From: CBDUBS01 sp965365445
GTDB lineage: Bacteria > Bacteroidota > Rhodothermia > Rhodothermales > DASSAV01
Direction: 5' to 3'
DNA length: 15,631 nt
Assembly: GCA_965365445.1 (NCBI GenBank)
Contig: CBDUBS010000077.1
Coordinates: 1 to 15,631 of the forward strand
Below are positions 7,611 through 13,731 of the stretch, one piece after another. The stretch's first letter is position 1. The number at the start of each line of letters is the position of its first letter. Under the pieces are notes generated by a model. The model was not told the origin of the DNA. It did not search any database and worked only from the letters and a program-made list of their open reading frames with translations. Both the position numbers and the translations under genes were made by a program.

Positions 7611-8474
7611 CTAATCGAACACGACGGTTTTGTTTTCGTGCACGATGATGCGGTCCTCGACGTGCCATCGTACGGCGCGCGCCAGTACGGTCCGCTCGAT
7701 GTTCTGCCCGAGTTCCTTCAGTTCTTCCTCGTGGTGGCGGTGCGTCACCCGGATCACGTCCTGCTCGATGATCGGCCCCATGTCCAGTTCGGCGGTGACG
7801 TAATGGGCCGTCGCCCCGATCAGCTTCACCCCGCGTTCTGCGGCCTGCCGGTACGGGTTCGCCCCGACGAATGCCGGAAGGAAAGAGTGATGGATGTTGA
7901 TGATCCGGTTGGGATATCGGTCCACGAACTCCGGCGAAAGTATCTGCATGTACCTGGCCAGAACGATGAGCTCGACGCGGCCTTCAAGCAGTTCCAGCAT
8001 CTGGCGTTCGGCCTCCGGTTTGGTTTCCCGTGTGACCGGTATGTGGTGGAAAGGGATGCCGAACCGTTCTACTACCTCCCGGAGGTCGGGGTGGTTGCTT
8101 ACCACGAGCGGCACCCTCATCGGGATTTCATCCCGTGAAACACGCCATAACAGCTCATTCAGGGCATGGTCCACCCTGGAAACCAGAATGGCAACCGGTT
8201 TGAGATCAGCGGCGTGGCTCATGTGCCAGTCCATTTCGTACCGGGCGGCTACGGTAGAGCCAAACGTTCGTTCCAGCACGGCCTGAGACAGGTCGAGGTG
8301 CGGCGTCTGAAATTCGAGCCGCATGAAAAACGTGCCGCCTTCCGGATCGGTGGAATGCTGATCCAGGGTGGTGATGTTTGCACCGTGGTTGTACAGAAAG
8401 TTGGAGACGGCGGCGACGATGCCGGGCCGGTCGGCGCAGCGAATCGAAAGTCGGGCAACGGTATCCTTCGTCAT
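7611..8474 (-). CDS. purU: Formyltetrahydrofolate deformylase
   Basis: PurU hydrolyses 10-formyltetrahydrofolate to formate and tetrahydrofolate, balancing the one-carbon pool and supplying formate, for example for PurT. The 287 residues are the usual length. An N-terminal ACT domain spans about 6-83 (LSIRCADRPGIVAAVSNFL). A formyltransferase domain spans about 91-270. It has the catalytic Asn-His-Asp set: Asn193 and His195 in IINIHHSFLPAF, and Asp231 in LDMGPIIEQDV. ANPYRQAAERGVKLIGATAHY matches the family closely. The ATG at 8472-8474 gives MTKDTVARL directly before the ACT strand. A good Bacteroidota-type promoter match lies 49 bases upstream. It is divergent from fbp and nearly touches the stop of the EamA gene (3-base gap), with no clear terminator between. 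All catalytic residues are present and identification is secure. Confidence 0.96.
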   Translation of the reverse strand: MTKDTVARLSIRCADRPGIVAAVSNFLYNHGANITTLDQHSTDPEGGTFFMRLEFQTPHLDLSQAVLERTFGSTVAARYEMDWHMSHAADLKPVAILVSRVDHALNELLWRVSRDEIPMRVPLVVSNHPDLREVVERFGIPFHHIPVTRETKPEAERQMLELLEGRVELIVLARYMQILSPEFVDRYPNRIINIHHSFLPAFVGANPYRQAAERGVKLIGATAHYVTAELDMGPIIEQDVIRVTHRHHEEELKELGQNIERTVLARAVRWHVEDRIIVHENKTVVFD

Positions 8475-8522
8475 CGACGGGTGGAGTTAACGCAATGAAA
8501 TGAGCCGGAGGGCAAGAAGCGC

Positions 8523-8552
8523 CTAATATACATGAATGCTCCGTGGCGCAAA
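8523..8552 (-). promoter_or_regulatory. Candidate Bacteroidota-type promoter for purU
   Basis: Minus strand: TTTG (8549-8552), an 18-base spacer, then TATATTAG (8523-8530), which agrees with TAnnTTTG at all but one fixed position. The downstream edge is 48 bases from the purU ATG. This is the clearest promoter match in the window, but it rests on pattern only. Confidence 0.45.
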
Positions 8553-8628
8553 CGGAAAAGGGCGCGTATTTCGGCCCCATGCAACCGTAACGGAACGTGC
8601 AAAATTGGAAGGACGTCCATACGGAATG

Positions 8629-8658
8629 TTGGCATCGTTCCTTTTCGTGATAACTTCA
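8629..8658 (+). promoter_or_regulatory. Candidate promoter for fbp
   Basis: TTG (8629-8631), a 19-base spacer, then TAACTTCA (8651-8658), a partial match to TAnnTTTG. It can also be read as a sigma-70-like TTGGCA / TAACTT pair with 16-base spacing. It would start transcription about 40 bases before the fbp ATG at 8702. Together with the purU promoter it divides the 227-base divergent gap between the two genes. I see nothing else in that gap. Confidence 0.3.
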
Positions 8659-8701
8659 ACGCAAGCGACGGGCGCACGCAAGCCGGCGAGCCCTCCGGAA
8701 C

Positions 8702-9763
8702 ATGCATAACGAAAAGGATATGACCAGAACGTACGAGGAAACCCTGACCCTGCGCGGCAGCCGGTTCAAGACGCTCGAACAGTTCATCCTGGAGCAACAG
8801 GAGCGTTTCCCCCTTTCGACGGGGACGTTCTCGCGCCTCATTCGCGACCTGTCGCTGGCGGCCAAGGTGGTGAACAGCTACATCATGCGGGCGGGGTTGC
8901 TGGACATTTTCGGCGCCACCGGAGAGACGAACGTGCAGGGCGAAGTCCAGCAGAAACTGGACGCCATCGCGCATTTCGAATTTCTGGAAGCGCTGCGCCT
9001 CGGCGGGGAATGCCGGCTCATCATATCCGAAGAACACGACGAGATCATTCCGGTGCCCCAGCGTCCGGCAAGCGACGGGCGTTACATCGTGTTGCTCGAT
9101 CCGCTGGACGGGTCATCCAACATCGATGTCAACGTATCCGTGGGCACCATTTTCTCGGTATACCGCTTCGAAGAAGGCGAGGGAGAGCCTACGGTCGAAA
9201 CGGTGCTTCGGCCGGGTACGCAGCAGGTCGCGGCCGGTTACATCGTCTACGGATCGTCCACGATGTTTGTTTATACGGCGGGCGATGGCGTTAACGGCTT
9301 TACTCTGGATTCATCGGTGGGGGAGTTCATGCTGTCACACCCCTCCCTGCGTATACCCCCATCGGGACGGTTCTATTCCATAGATGAGGGCAACGCCGCC
9401 GCGTTCCGGCCCGGCCTGAGCCGCTACCTCGACTGGATGAAACACCATCAGGAAAAACCTCAGACGTACAAAACCCGGTATACGGGTTCGTTCATTTCCG
9501 ATTTCCATCGCAACCTGTTGAAGGGAGGCATTTACATTTACCCCGCTACTACCGTATACCCGGAGGGCAAGCTCCGCCTCATGTACGAGGCCAATCCGAT
9601 GGCCTTCATCGTGGAGCAGGCCGGTGGGAGGGCGACCGACGGCTACCGGCGTATACTGGATATCGTGCCGGAGGCCATGCATCAGCGAACGGCTCTGTTC
9701 ATCGGCAGCGAACAGATGGTGCTTCAGGCGGAAGCGTTCGGCGGGGATCCGATGCCGCGGTAA
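8702..9763 (+). CDS. fbp: Fructose-1,6-bisphosphatase class I
   Basis: This enzyme removes the 1-phosphate of fructose 1,6-bisphosphate, the committed step of gluconeogenesis. The 353 residues fit the class I family, slightly longer than E. coli at 332. Metal and substrate sites are complete: Glu110/Glu111 in LIISEEHDE, Asp133 and Asp136 in LDPLDGSSNIDVNVSVGTIF, and Glu296 in RLMYEANPMAFIVEQAGG. The stretches YIVYGSSTMFVYT and YTGSFISDFHRNLLKGGIYI are also typical of the family. Two starts are possible: ATG 8702 (MHNEKD) or ATG 8720 (MTRTYEETLTL), six codons later. The first is annotated because it follows the candidate promoter. An AAGGA lies only two bases before the second ATG, too close for a good ribosome site. 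It is divergent from purU and convergent with the response regulator (14-base gap). Confidence 0.96.
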   Translation: MHNEKDMTRTYEETLTLRGSRFKTLEQFILEQQERFPLSTGTFSRLIRDLSLAAKVVNSYIMRAGLLDIFGATGETNVQGEVQQKLDAIAHFEFLEALRLGGECRLIISEEHDEIIPVPQRPASDGRYIVLLDPLDGSSNIDVNVSVGTIFSVYRFEEGEGEPTVETVLRPGTQQVAAGYIVYGSSTMFVYTAGDGVNGFTLDSSVGEFMLSHPSLRIPPSGRFYSIDEGNAAAFRPGLSRYLDWMKHHQEKPQTYKTRYTGSFISDFHRNLLKGGIYIYPATTVYPEGKLRLMYEANPMAFIVEQAGGRATDGYRRILDIVPEAMHQRTALFIGSEQMVLQAEAFGGDPMPR

Positions 9764-9777
9764 TCCAGCGAACAGCC

Positions 9778-10290
9778 TCAGGAAAAACGCCGCCACAGGG
9801 AGGGCTGCCCCGTCTGTCCCGGGCTTATTCCCAGTACAGATAGGTCCGGCAGACGCGCCACTTTCAACCAGAAGGTGACCAGCGCATTCAATGTTCGGAC
9901 CAGCTCGGGAAATGTAAACGGCTTTCCGATCACGGCATTCACGCCCGCGTCGTACCCCGATGTGATCTGATCCTCGGCTCCGGCTCGCGCCAGGCCAATT
10001 ACGGGAATCCGTCGCAACAGGGCATCCGACTTCAGTTCCCGTAAAACGCCGTCCTTCCCGTAAGATCCGGGCAGATGCAAATCCAGCAGAATGACGGAAG
10101 GCAACGAACCGGATGGCAGGGTTTTATACCGACCCTCCCGTCGCAGGTAGGCAAACAGGTCGTCACTCGACGTAACCGTAACGAGGTCGCACCGTTCGCC
10201 GCTATGGTCGATGGCCTCCCGGATCATCGCGCAGTCGTCGGGATCGTCATCCGCCAACAACAGGGTGAACGTATGATGATATTTTTTCAT
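9778..10290 (-). CDS. Stand-alone response regulator receiver protein (Rcp1/CheY-like)
   Basis: This is a single receiver domain of 170 residues with no output domain. Visible sites are the acidic pocket Asp14-Asp16 (LLADDDPDD), the phosphoacceptor Asp70 (VILLDLHLPG), and Lys123 (IGKPF). The long loop after Asp70 (GSYGKDGVLRELKS) and the tail LVTFWLKVARLP are typical of the Rcp1-like group, which often pairs with phytochrome-type or hybrid histidine kinases. The conserved switch Thr/Ser after strand 4 is Ala101 (PVIGLARAG), which may alter signalling. No kinase gene is nearby, so the partner is unknown. The start ATG at 10288-10290 gives MKKYHHTFTLLLADDD with the first strand in place. The 175-base upstream gap carries two palindromes. 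About 25 extra C-terminal residues (SVLGISPGQTGQPSLWRRFS) follow the domain and resemble nothing I know. Confidence 0.92.
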   Translation of the reverse strand: MKKYHHTFTLLLADDDPDDCAMIREAIDHSGERCDLVTVTSSDDLFAYLRREGRYKTLPSGSLPSVILLDLHLPGSYGKDGVLRELKSDALLRRIPVIGLARAGAEDQITSGYDAGVNAVIGKPFTFPELVRTLNALVTFWLKVARLPDLSVLGISPGQTGQPSLWRRFS

Positions 10291-10340
10291 CCGGCTACAG
10301 GCAACTGATACAACGGTCTCGACCCTTCGACGTCATGTCT

Positions 10341-10358
10341 GGTACCATACATGGTAAC
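10341..10358. promoter_or_regulatory. Palindrome upstream of the response regulator (candidate operator)
   Basis: GGTACCAT (10341-10348) and ATGGTAAC (10351-10358) are inverted arms separated by two bases. The inner TACCAT/ATGGTA pair is perfect and the arms have one mismatch overall. The centre lies about 60 bases before the response-regulator ATG, a usual place for a repressor or activator site. No matching regulator can be named. Confidence 0.4.
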
Positions 10359-10402
10359 AGGATTGTTCCATTTTTCCTATTGCGGCAGTGCCTGATTTTG
10401 CC

Positions 10403-10419
10403 GTAGGCATAATGCCTAC
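10403..10419. repeat. Perfect 17-bp palindrome
   Basis: GTAGGCATAATGCCTAC is perfectly self-complementary around a central A (8-bp arms). It lies 47 bases past the stop of the RNA methyltransferase and 113 bases before the response-regulator start. No T run follows it on the minus strand, so it is not a good intrinsic terminator for the methyltransferase. A DNA-binding site is as likely as an RNA hairpin. The rest of the 175-base gap shows no gene. Confidence 0.5.
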
Positions 10420-10465
10420 ACCCGGGCCCTCATTATTCCGGATTCACCAGCCAGGACGCTTCCTT

Positions 10466-11707
10466 CTATCCCTCCCCCTTTCGATCCAGCAGCGCCAGTG
10501 CTTCGATATGGTGCGTCTGCGGGAAGAAGTCGAACGGGATCAGCCTTTGTGTGGTATAGCCGAATTCTCCGAGGTAAGCGAGGTCGCGGCGCAGGGTAGC
10601 CGGATGGCAGGAGAGCATAGCCATACGCTCCGGCCGGTAGTCCGCAACGATCCATTCGAGCACCGCTCTTTCCATACCCGCTCGGGGTGGATTGGCATAC
10701 AAAAGCCGACGCCGGGCCGGCGCCGTGGGATCGGACGCCCACAACCGCAACTGGGGAAGCCGCTGCCGGGTAAGGCCCCTGAACAGGGCCGCTCCCGGGG
10801 CATTTGCTTCGGCGCACGCCACGGCCTCGCCGCTCCATTCCGTTCCGCAGGTGCGCGCCGCCGCCGCTATCCACCGGCGCAAGGTGCTGCCGTATCCGCA
10901 ATACAGATCTACCACGGTATCGCCGGGTGCGGGAGCAAGCCAGGCAGCCGCATCATCGGCCGCCTGGTCGGCCAGAACGGGCATCAACTGCTGGAATGCC
11001 GCCGGCCCGTACCAAAGGCCCGCCCTATCCCGTGAGCGGGCTTCGCCCCAGACGAGCACCCACGTCCGCTTTGCCAGAACCTTTTTGCCCGCGCACGGAT
11101 GGAGGTGCAGCCATAGCCCTTCCACACCGGCGTCTTGCAGTCCGCCCCTGACTTCCTCCGTCAGCCAGTCCATGCCGGGGAGGAGGGTGCATTTCAATAC
11201 AAGGGTTATCTGCGCCCCGGTCTGTACGAAATAAACCAGAGGAAATCGGGCGGCAGGCGGCATGGCTCCGGCAAGCAACCGGGCCGCCGTTCGCACGCGC
11301 TCCGAGTGAACGGGACAATCCGGTATGCCGATTACCCTTTCACGCCGCCGAAGGCCGAGCGCCCATGCCGCTCCCGTCCACGCTGCGTGCAGGCAAACAC
11401 GGTCCCGGTAATTCCACCTTCTGTCGTCCGGCGCCGTCCGAACGCTATCCAGACGCTCCGCCGGTGGTCCGAGCCGTTCGCGGAGTCGAGCGGCCTTTCT
11501 CCGGGCGCTTTCTTCTGCCGAAAGCAGCCGGTGAACGCAGCCCGGACACTCCGGGATGCATCCGGGCGGAAGCGTACCCGACGCATTCGAGACGGCAGCA
11601 ACGGAGGAGTTCCTTACCTGCGTAGTGAGTGTGGGAAGTTGTTTGCGCCTCTCCGGTGCTATACTTTTCGTCTCATCGATTCCATTCACGCAACATTTCA
11701 TGCTCAT
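10466..11707 (-). CDS. TrmA/RlmCD-family RNA methyltransferase, divergent member
   Basis: Members of this family methylate uridine C5 in tRNA or rRNA through a cysteine adduct. The 413-residue frame has four cysteines placed for a 4Fe-4S cluster: Cys50, Cys54, Cys57 (GCIPECPGC) and Cys131 (GIPDCPVHS). The SAM motif VVDLYCGYGS is at 265-274, the nucleophile Cys367 is in LSCHPATLRRDL, and the base Glu402 is in FPQTHHIEALALL. There is no TRAM domain, as in RlmC and TrmA. Deviations from the family: motif IV reads NPPRAG instead of DPPRxG, the nucleophile motif SCNP is SCHP, and the FxQxN motif reads FQQLM. The target is therefore uncertain and reduced activity is possible. In-frame starts exist only at ATG 11707, ATG 11701 and GTG 11689. 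All overlap the start and promoter region of the divergent esterase, and the first 45 residues look unconserved. Family is sure; start and substrate are not. Confidence 0.88.
   Translation of the reverse strand: MSMKCCVNGIDETKSIAPERRKQLPTLTTQVRNSSVAAVSNASGTLPPGCIPECPGCVHRLLSAEESARRKAARLRERLGPPAERLDSVRTAPDDRRWNYRDRVCLHAAWTGAAWALGLRRRERVIGIPDCPVHSERVRTAARLLAGAMPPAARFPLVYFVQTGAQITLVLKCTLLPGMDWLTEEVRGGLQDAGVEGLWLHLHPCAGKKVLAKRTWVLVWGEARSRDRAGLWYGPAAFQQLMPVLADQAADDAAAWLAPAPGDTVVDLYCGYGSTLRRWIAAAARTCGTEWSGEAVACAEANAPGAALFRGLTRQRLPQLRLWASDPTAPARRRLLYANPPRAGMERAVLEWIVADYRPERMAMLSCHPATLRRDLAYLGEFGYTTQRLIPFDFFPQTHHIEALALLDRKGEG
11639..11669 (+). promoter_or_regulatory. Candidate promoter for the esterase, inside the methyltransferase 5' coding region
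   Basis: TTGTTTG at 11639-11645 is followed by TATACTTTTC at 11660-11669. This reads either as TTGTTT / TATACT with 15-base spacing (sigma-70-like) or as TTTG with 16 bases before TACTTTTC (TAnnTTT, Bacteroidota-like). Transcription would begin around 11672, just before the esterase ATG at 11700. Confidence 0.4.
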
Positions 11708-12593
11708 GCGCTCACGACTCTTCGTTTACGTATTTCTCTCCCTTTGCATTTCTGCGGCCTACGGACAGGTCCCTCGCGGAACCGTGCGGGAAGGTCTGGT
11801 TATCGAGAGCGCGGTGCTTGGGAAACCCGTCCGTTATACCGTATACCTGCCGTTCGACTACGATACGTCCTCCCGTTACTATCCCGTGGTCTACCTGCTC
11901 CACGGCTACAGCGACAACGACATGGGCTGGATTCAGTTCGGTGAAGCGCACCTGATCGCCGATGAAGCCATTGCCCGGCGGGATATCCCTCCCATGATAC
12001 TCGTCATGCCGGATGGGGGCGCCGGCTGGTACGTTAACAACTTCGACAGAACCGTACCCTACGAGGATTTCTTTTTCAAGGAATTTATGGGACACATCGA
12101 ACGTACGTACCGCATTCGGTCCGAGAAACGATACCGGGCCGTCGCGGGGCTATCTATGGGTGGTTTCGGGGCGCTCGTGTACGGGATGCGGCATCCGGAG
12201 CTGTTCGGCTCGGTGGTTGCATTCAGCGCAGCCGTCCGTTCCGAGGACGATTATGTATCGATGGACGCCGAGCGGTGGGGAAGGGTAGAGGGTCTGGTAT
12301 ACGGTACGTCGCTGGCAGGCAGGCAGCGTATTACCCCGCATCTGCTGGAATACAACCCGCTCCACATGGCCCGAAACACGGATGTTGATAAACTCGAACA
12401 GTTACGATACTACATCGATTGCGGCGACGACGATTTTCTGAGCAAGGGAAATGCGCTGTTACACATTGCTTTGCGTGAGCGCGGCATTCCCCATGAGTAC
12501 CGGGTACGGGACGGCGACCATCGGTGGTCATACTGGCGCACCGGACTTCCCGAAGGGTTGAAGTTTATTGGTACGCTGTTCCATCAACCCTGA
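11700..12593 (+). CDS. Secreted alpha/beta-hydrolase, putative esterase (PF00756 type)
   Basis: This is an exported serine hydrolase of the putative-esterase family, which includes esterase D, feruloyl esterases and mycolyltransferases. The 297 residues begin with a Sec signal peptide (MLMRSRLFVYVFLSLCISAA), probably cut after YG at residue 22. No good lipobox is seen. YPVVYLLHGYSDN is the oxyanion strand-loop, and MPDGGAGWYVNN follows. The nucleophile Ser152 is in AGLSMGGFGAL, the acid is likely within Asp243-245 (IDCGDDDF), and His274 is in GDHRWSYW, close to the family's GGHxWxxW. Start may be ATG 11700 or ATG 11706; the open frame further upstream is rejected because the signal peptide must be N-terminal. 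Acyl substrate is unknown. It is divergent from and interlocked with the RNA methyltransferase start. The next gene is 102 bases downstream and has its own candidate promoter. Confidence 0.92.
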   Translation: MLMRSRLFVYVFLSLCISAAYGQVPRGTVREGLVIESAVLGKPVRYTVYLPFDYDTSSRYYPVVYLLHGYSDNDMGWIQFGEAHLIADEAIARRDIPPMILVMPDGGAGWYVNNFDRTVPYEDFFFKEFMGHIERTYRIRSEKRYRAVAGLSMGGFGALVYGMRHPELFGSVVAFSAAVRSEDDYVSMDAERWGRVEGLVYGTSLAGRQRITPHLLEYNPLHMARNTDVDKLEQLRYYIDCGDDDFLSKGNALLHIALRERGIPHEYRVRDGDHRWSYWRTGLPEGLKFIGTLFHQP

Positions 12594-12632
12594 ACGTTCC
12601 GGCGATTTATTGCTGCAAAAGCGCTTACAGTA

Positions 12633-12663
12633 TTGCTCCGGCCGGGGTTTAGGTTTAGCTTTA
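12633..12663 (+). promoter_or_regulatory. Candidate Bacteroidota-type promoter for the 76-residue protein gene
   Basis: TTG (12633-12635), a 20-base spacer, then TAGCTTTA (12656-12663), matching TAnnTTT. A second overlapping TAGGTTTA lies seven bases earlier, making a tandem -7-like element in a locally AT-rich stretch. The start of transcription would lie about 25 bases before the ATG at 12696. Confidence 0.4.
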
Positions 12664-12695
12664 TATATAGCACTAACCAGCGTGTGAGGTGGGTC

Positions 12696-12926
12696 ATGAA
12701 CCTGATTACCATCGGCAACTGGACCGTGAATATGGATTACGTCGCGGAGATCCGCGATCACGGCGATCAGATGTATATCTACTTCATAGAAAAAAGCGCT
12801 ACCAAGGTGGCGGACGTGGCGCTCCGGGGCGCTGAAGCCGATGCCTTGCGGATGTGGCTCAAGGCCAACAGCCGCAATCTGTGCCGCGAGTACAAGCAGA
12901 GCGGCTCTACCGTGTTATCCAATTAA
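12696..12926 (+). CDS. Small protein of unknown function (76 residues)
   Basis: I do not recognise this protein. It begins MNLITIGNWTVNMDYVAEIR and ends with a polar tail (REYKQSGSTVLSN). The pattern is a short beta-rich first half (ITIGNWTVN, YVAEIRD, MYIYFIE), then a loop, then an amphipathic helix (ALRGAEADALRMWLKANSRN). It is soluble by composition, with no signal peptide or membrane segment. Start ATG 12696 is chosen over earlier non-ATG starts because a GAGGTGG (12686-12692) precedes it at a workable distance, one of the few Shine-Dalgarno-like sites in the window, and a candidate promoter lies just upstream. It is a real gene by these signals. It lies between a secreted esterase and another unknown small gene on the same strand, 84 bases before the latter. 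No function is proposed. Confidence 0.72.
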   Translation: MNLITIGNWTVNMDYVAEIRDHGDQMYIYFIEKSATKVADVALRGAEADALRMWLKANSRNLCREYKQSGSTVLSN

Positions 12927-13010
12927 CCGGCATCCGTAGCCGATCCGAAAAGACATATTTGCCGCCGGTTTTACCGATTGGGGCGGGCTCCGTTCAACAT
13001 ATTCCTTGCT

Positions 13011-13415
13011 ATGGCTATCTCGTCACCCGCTCAGACCATACCTGCCGGTTCGAAGGCGCACGCATATCACCCTGCCGTCCTCTCGCGTGACGCCACGGGA
13101 ACATGGTCCACGGAAGCCGGCGCCGATCCGGCTACCCGGTGCGTGTGCCGTTTCAACCTGCTGGAGATAGACGGCAAGATCAGCGGCAGCGGAATGGTGC
13201 AACTGCCGGGTGACCGCATGGGGCGCGTGTGGGGCTACGAGGTGGAACTGACCGGAACGCGCGTTCAGCAGACGATCTCGCTGGAGTTGATCGCTCGTTT
13301 TACACGCGCCCGGTTTTCCGGCACGCTCGTAACGGCGGGAGACGACATCCGGCTGGAAGGGCGGCTGGCCGGATTCGGCGTGGCGGACGGCCGCCTCTCG
13401 ATGGTGCGTGGCTGA
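13011..13415 (+). CDS. Hypothetical protein (134 residues), beta-rich
   Basis: I do not recognise this protein. After a low-complexity N-terminus (MAISSPAQTIPAGSKAHAYH), residues about 35-134 show alternating strand-like stretches with repeated Gly. These include GTWST, CRFNLLEIDGKISGSGMV, WGYEVELTGT, ISLELIARFTRARFSGTLV, IRLEGRLAGFG and GRLSMVRG. This rhythm suggests a small beta-barrel or beta-sandwich of lipocalin-like appearance; that is a shape guess, not a homology call. Two cysteines (CVC at about residues 44-46) are present. The ATG at 13011 is preferred to a TTG at 12978; no Shine-Dalgarno is seen for either. There is no convincing signal peptide. It is flanked by two other small plus-strand genes, which could make a short operon with them. 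Confidence 0.62.
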   Translation: MAISSPAQTIPAGSKAHAYHPAVLSRDATGTWSTEAGADPATRCVCRFNLLEIDGKISGSGMVQLPGDRMGRVWGYEVELTGTRVQQTISLELIARFTRARFSGTLVTAGDDIRLEGRLAGFGVADGRLSMVRG

Positions 13416-13461
13416 GAAGGGATGACCAGGCCGGGCCGGGTCGGAGCGAAAACGTGGTTTT

Positions 13462-13485
13462 TTCTCGTATCCTCATCTACGAGAA
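13462..13485. repeat. 8-bp inverted repeat with 8-base loop between two small genes
   Basis: TTCTCGTA (13462-13469) and TACGAGAA (13478-13485) are perfect inverted arms around an 8-base loop. A T run precedes the left arm on the + strand and no T run follows the right arm, so it is not a standard terminator for the upstream gene. It lies 36 bases before the ATG at 13522, so it could form in that gene's leader. Confidence 0.45.
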
Positions 13486-13521
13486 GCAAGGCGCCCATCC
13501 CTCAGGCTTACCGGCTGCCGC

Positions 13522-13731
13522 ATGAACCCGTTTATCGACCCCTGCTTGTCGTCCGTGCGTCCCGACGCACTGGAGCGAACCTTACTCTGGCTGGAGGATC
13601 TGTATCAGCGACTGGAATCCGTAAGCACTCCGGCTACGGTTAAACTGCGGCTCAACCTGAGCCAGGCGGTGGCGCAATACCGCAACGAATTGTATCGGCG
13701 CCGTATCGGCGCCGGAAACCGAGCGGCTTAA
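13522..13731 (+). CDS. Small helical protein of unknown function (69 residues)
   Basis: I do not recognise this protein. It begins MNPFIDPCLSSVRPDALERT and is strongly helical in pattern (LLWLEDLYQRLESV, then VKLRLNLSQAVAQYRNELYR), ending in a basic tail. Two amphipathic helices joined by a short STPAT turn suggest a helical hairpin, perhaps a dimer. The ATG at 13522 has no Shine-Dalgarno. The stop overlaps the convergent SGNH hydrolase stop (shared TTAA at 13728-13731). The last codons contain two perfect 11-bp repeats that are out of step with the codons, so the C-terminus may vary between relatives. Coding status is supported by codon composition and the helical pattern only, so it is less sure than its neighbours. 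Confidence 0.55.
   Translation: MNPFIDPCLSSVRPDALERTLLWLEDLYQRLESVSTPATVKLRLNLSQAVAQYRNELYRRRIGAGNRAA
13692..13713. repeat. Two tandem 11-bp repeats at the end of the 69-residue gene
   Basis: GTATCGGCGCC occurs twice back to back (13692-13702 and 13703-13713). Each unit contains the palindrome GGCGCC. Eleven is not a multiple of three, so gain or loss of one unit would shift the frame of the last residues of the small gene. Confidence 0.6.

Noticed and set aside
7597..7612. AGGCG/CGCCT inverted repeat across the EamA and purU stop codons as a bidirectional terminator
   Set aside because: Only a 5-bp stem with no adjacent T run on either strand.
8532..8723. A 63-residue plus-strand frame in the purU-fbp gap
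   Set aside because: Basic, patternless composition; it overlaps both candidate promoters and the fbp start.
10388..11035. Plus-strand frames opposite the RNA methyltransferase
   Set aside because: Shadow of a gene with clear catalytic motifs; no features of their own.
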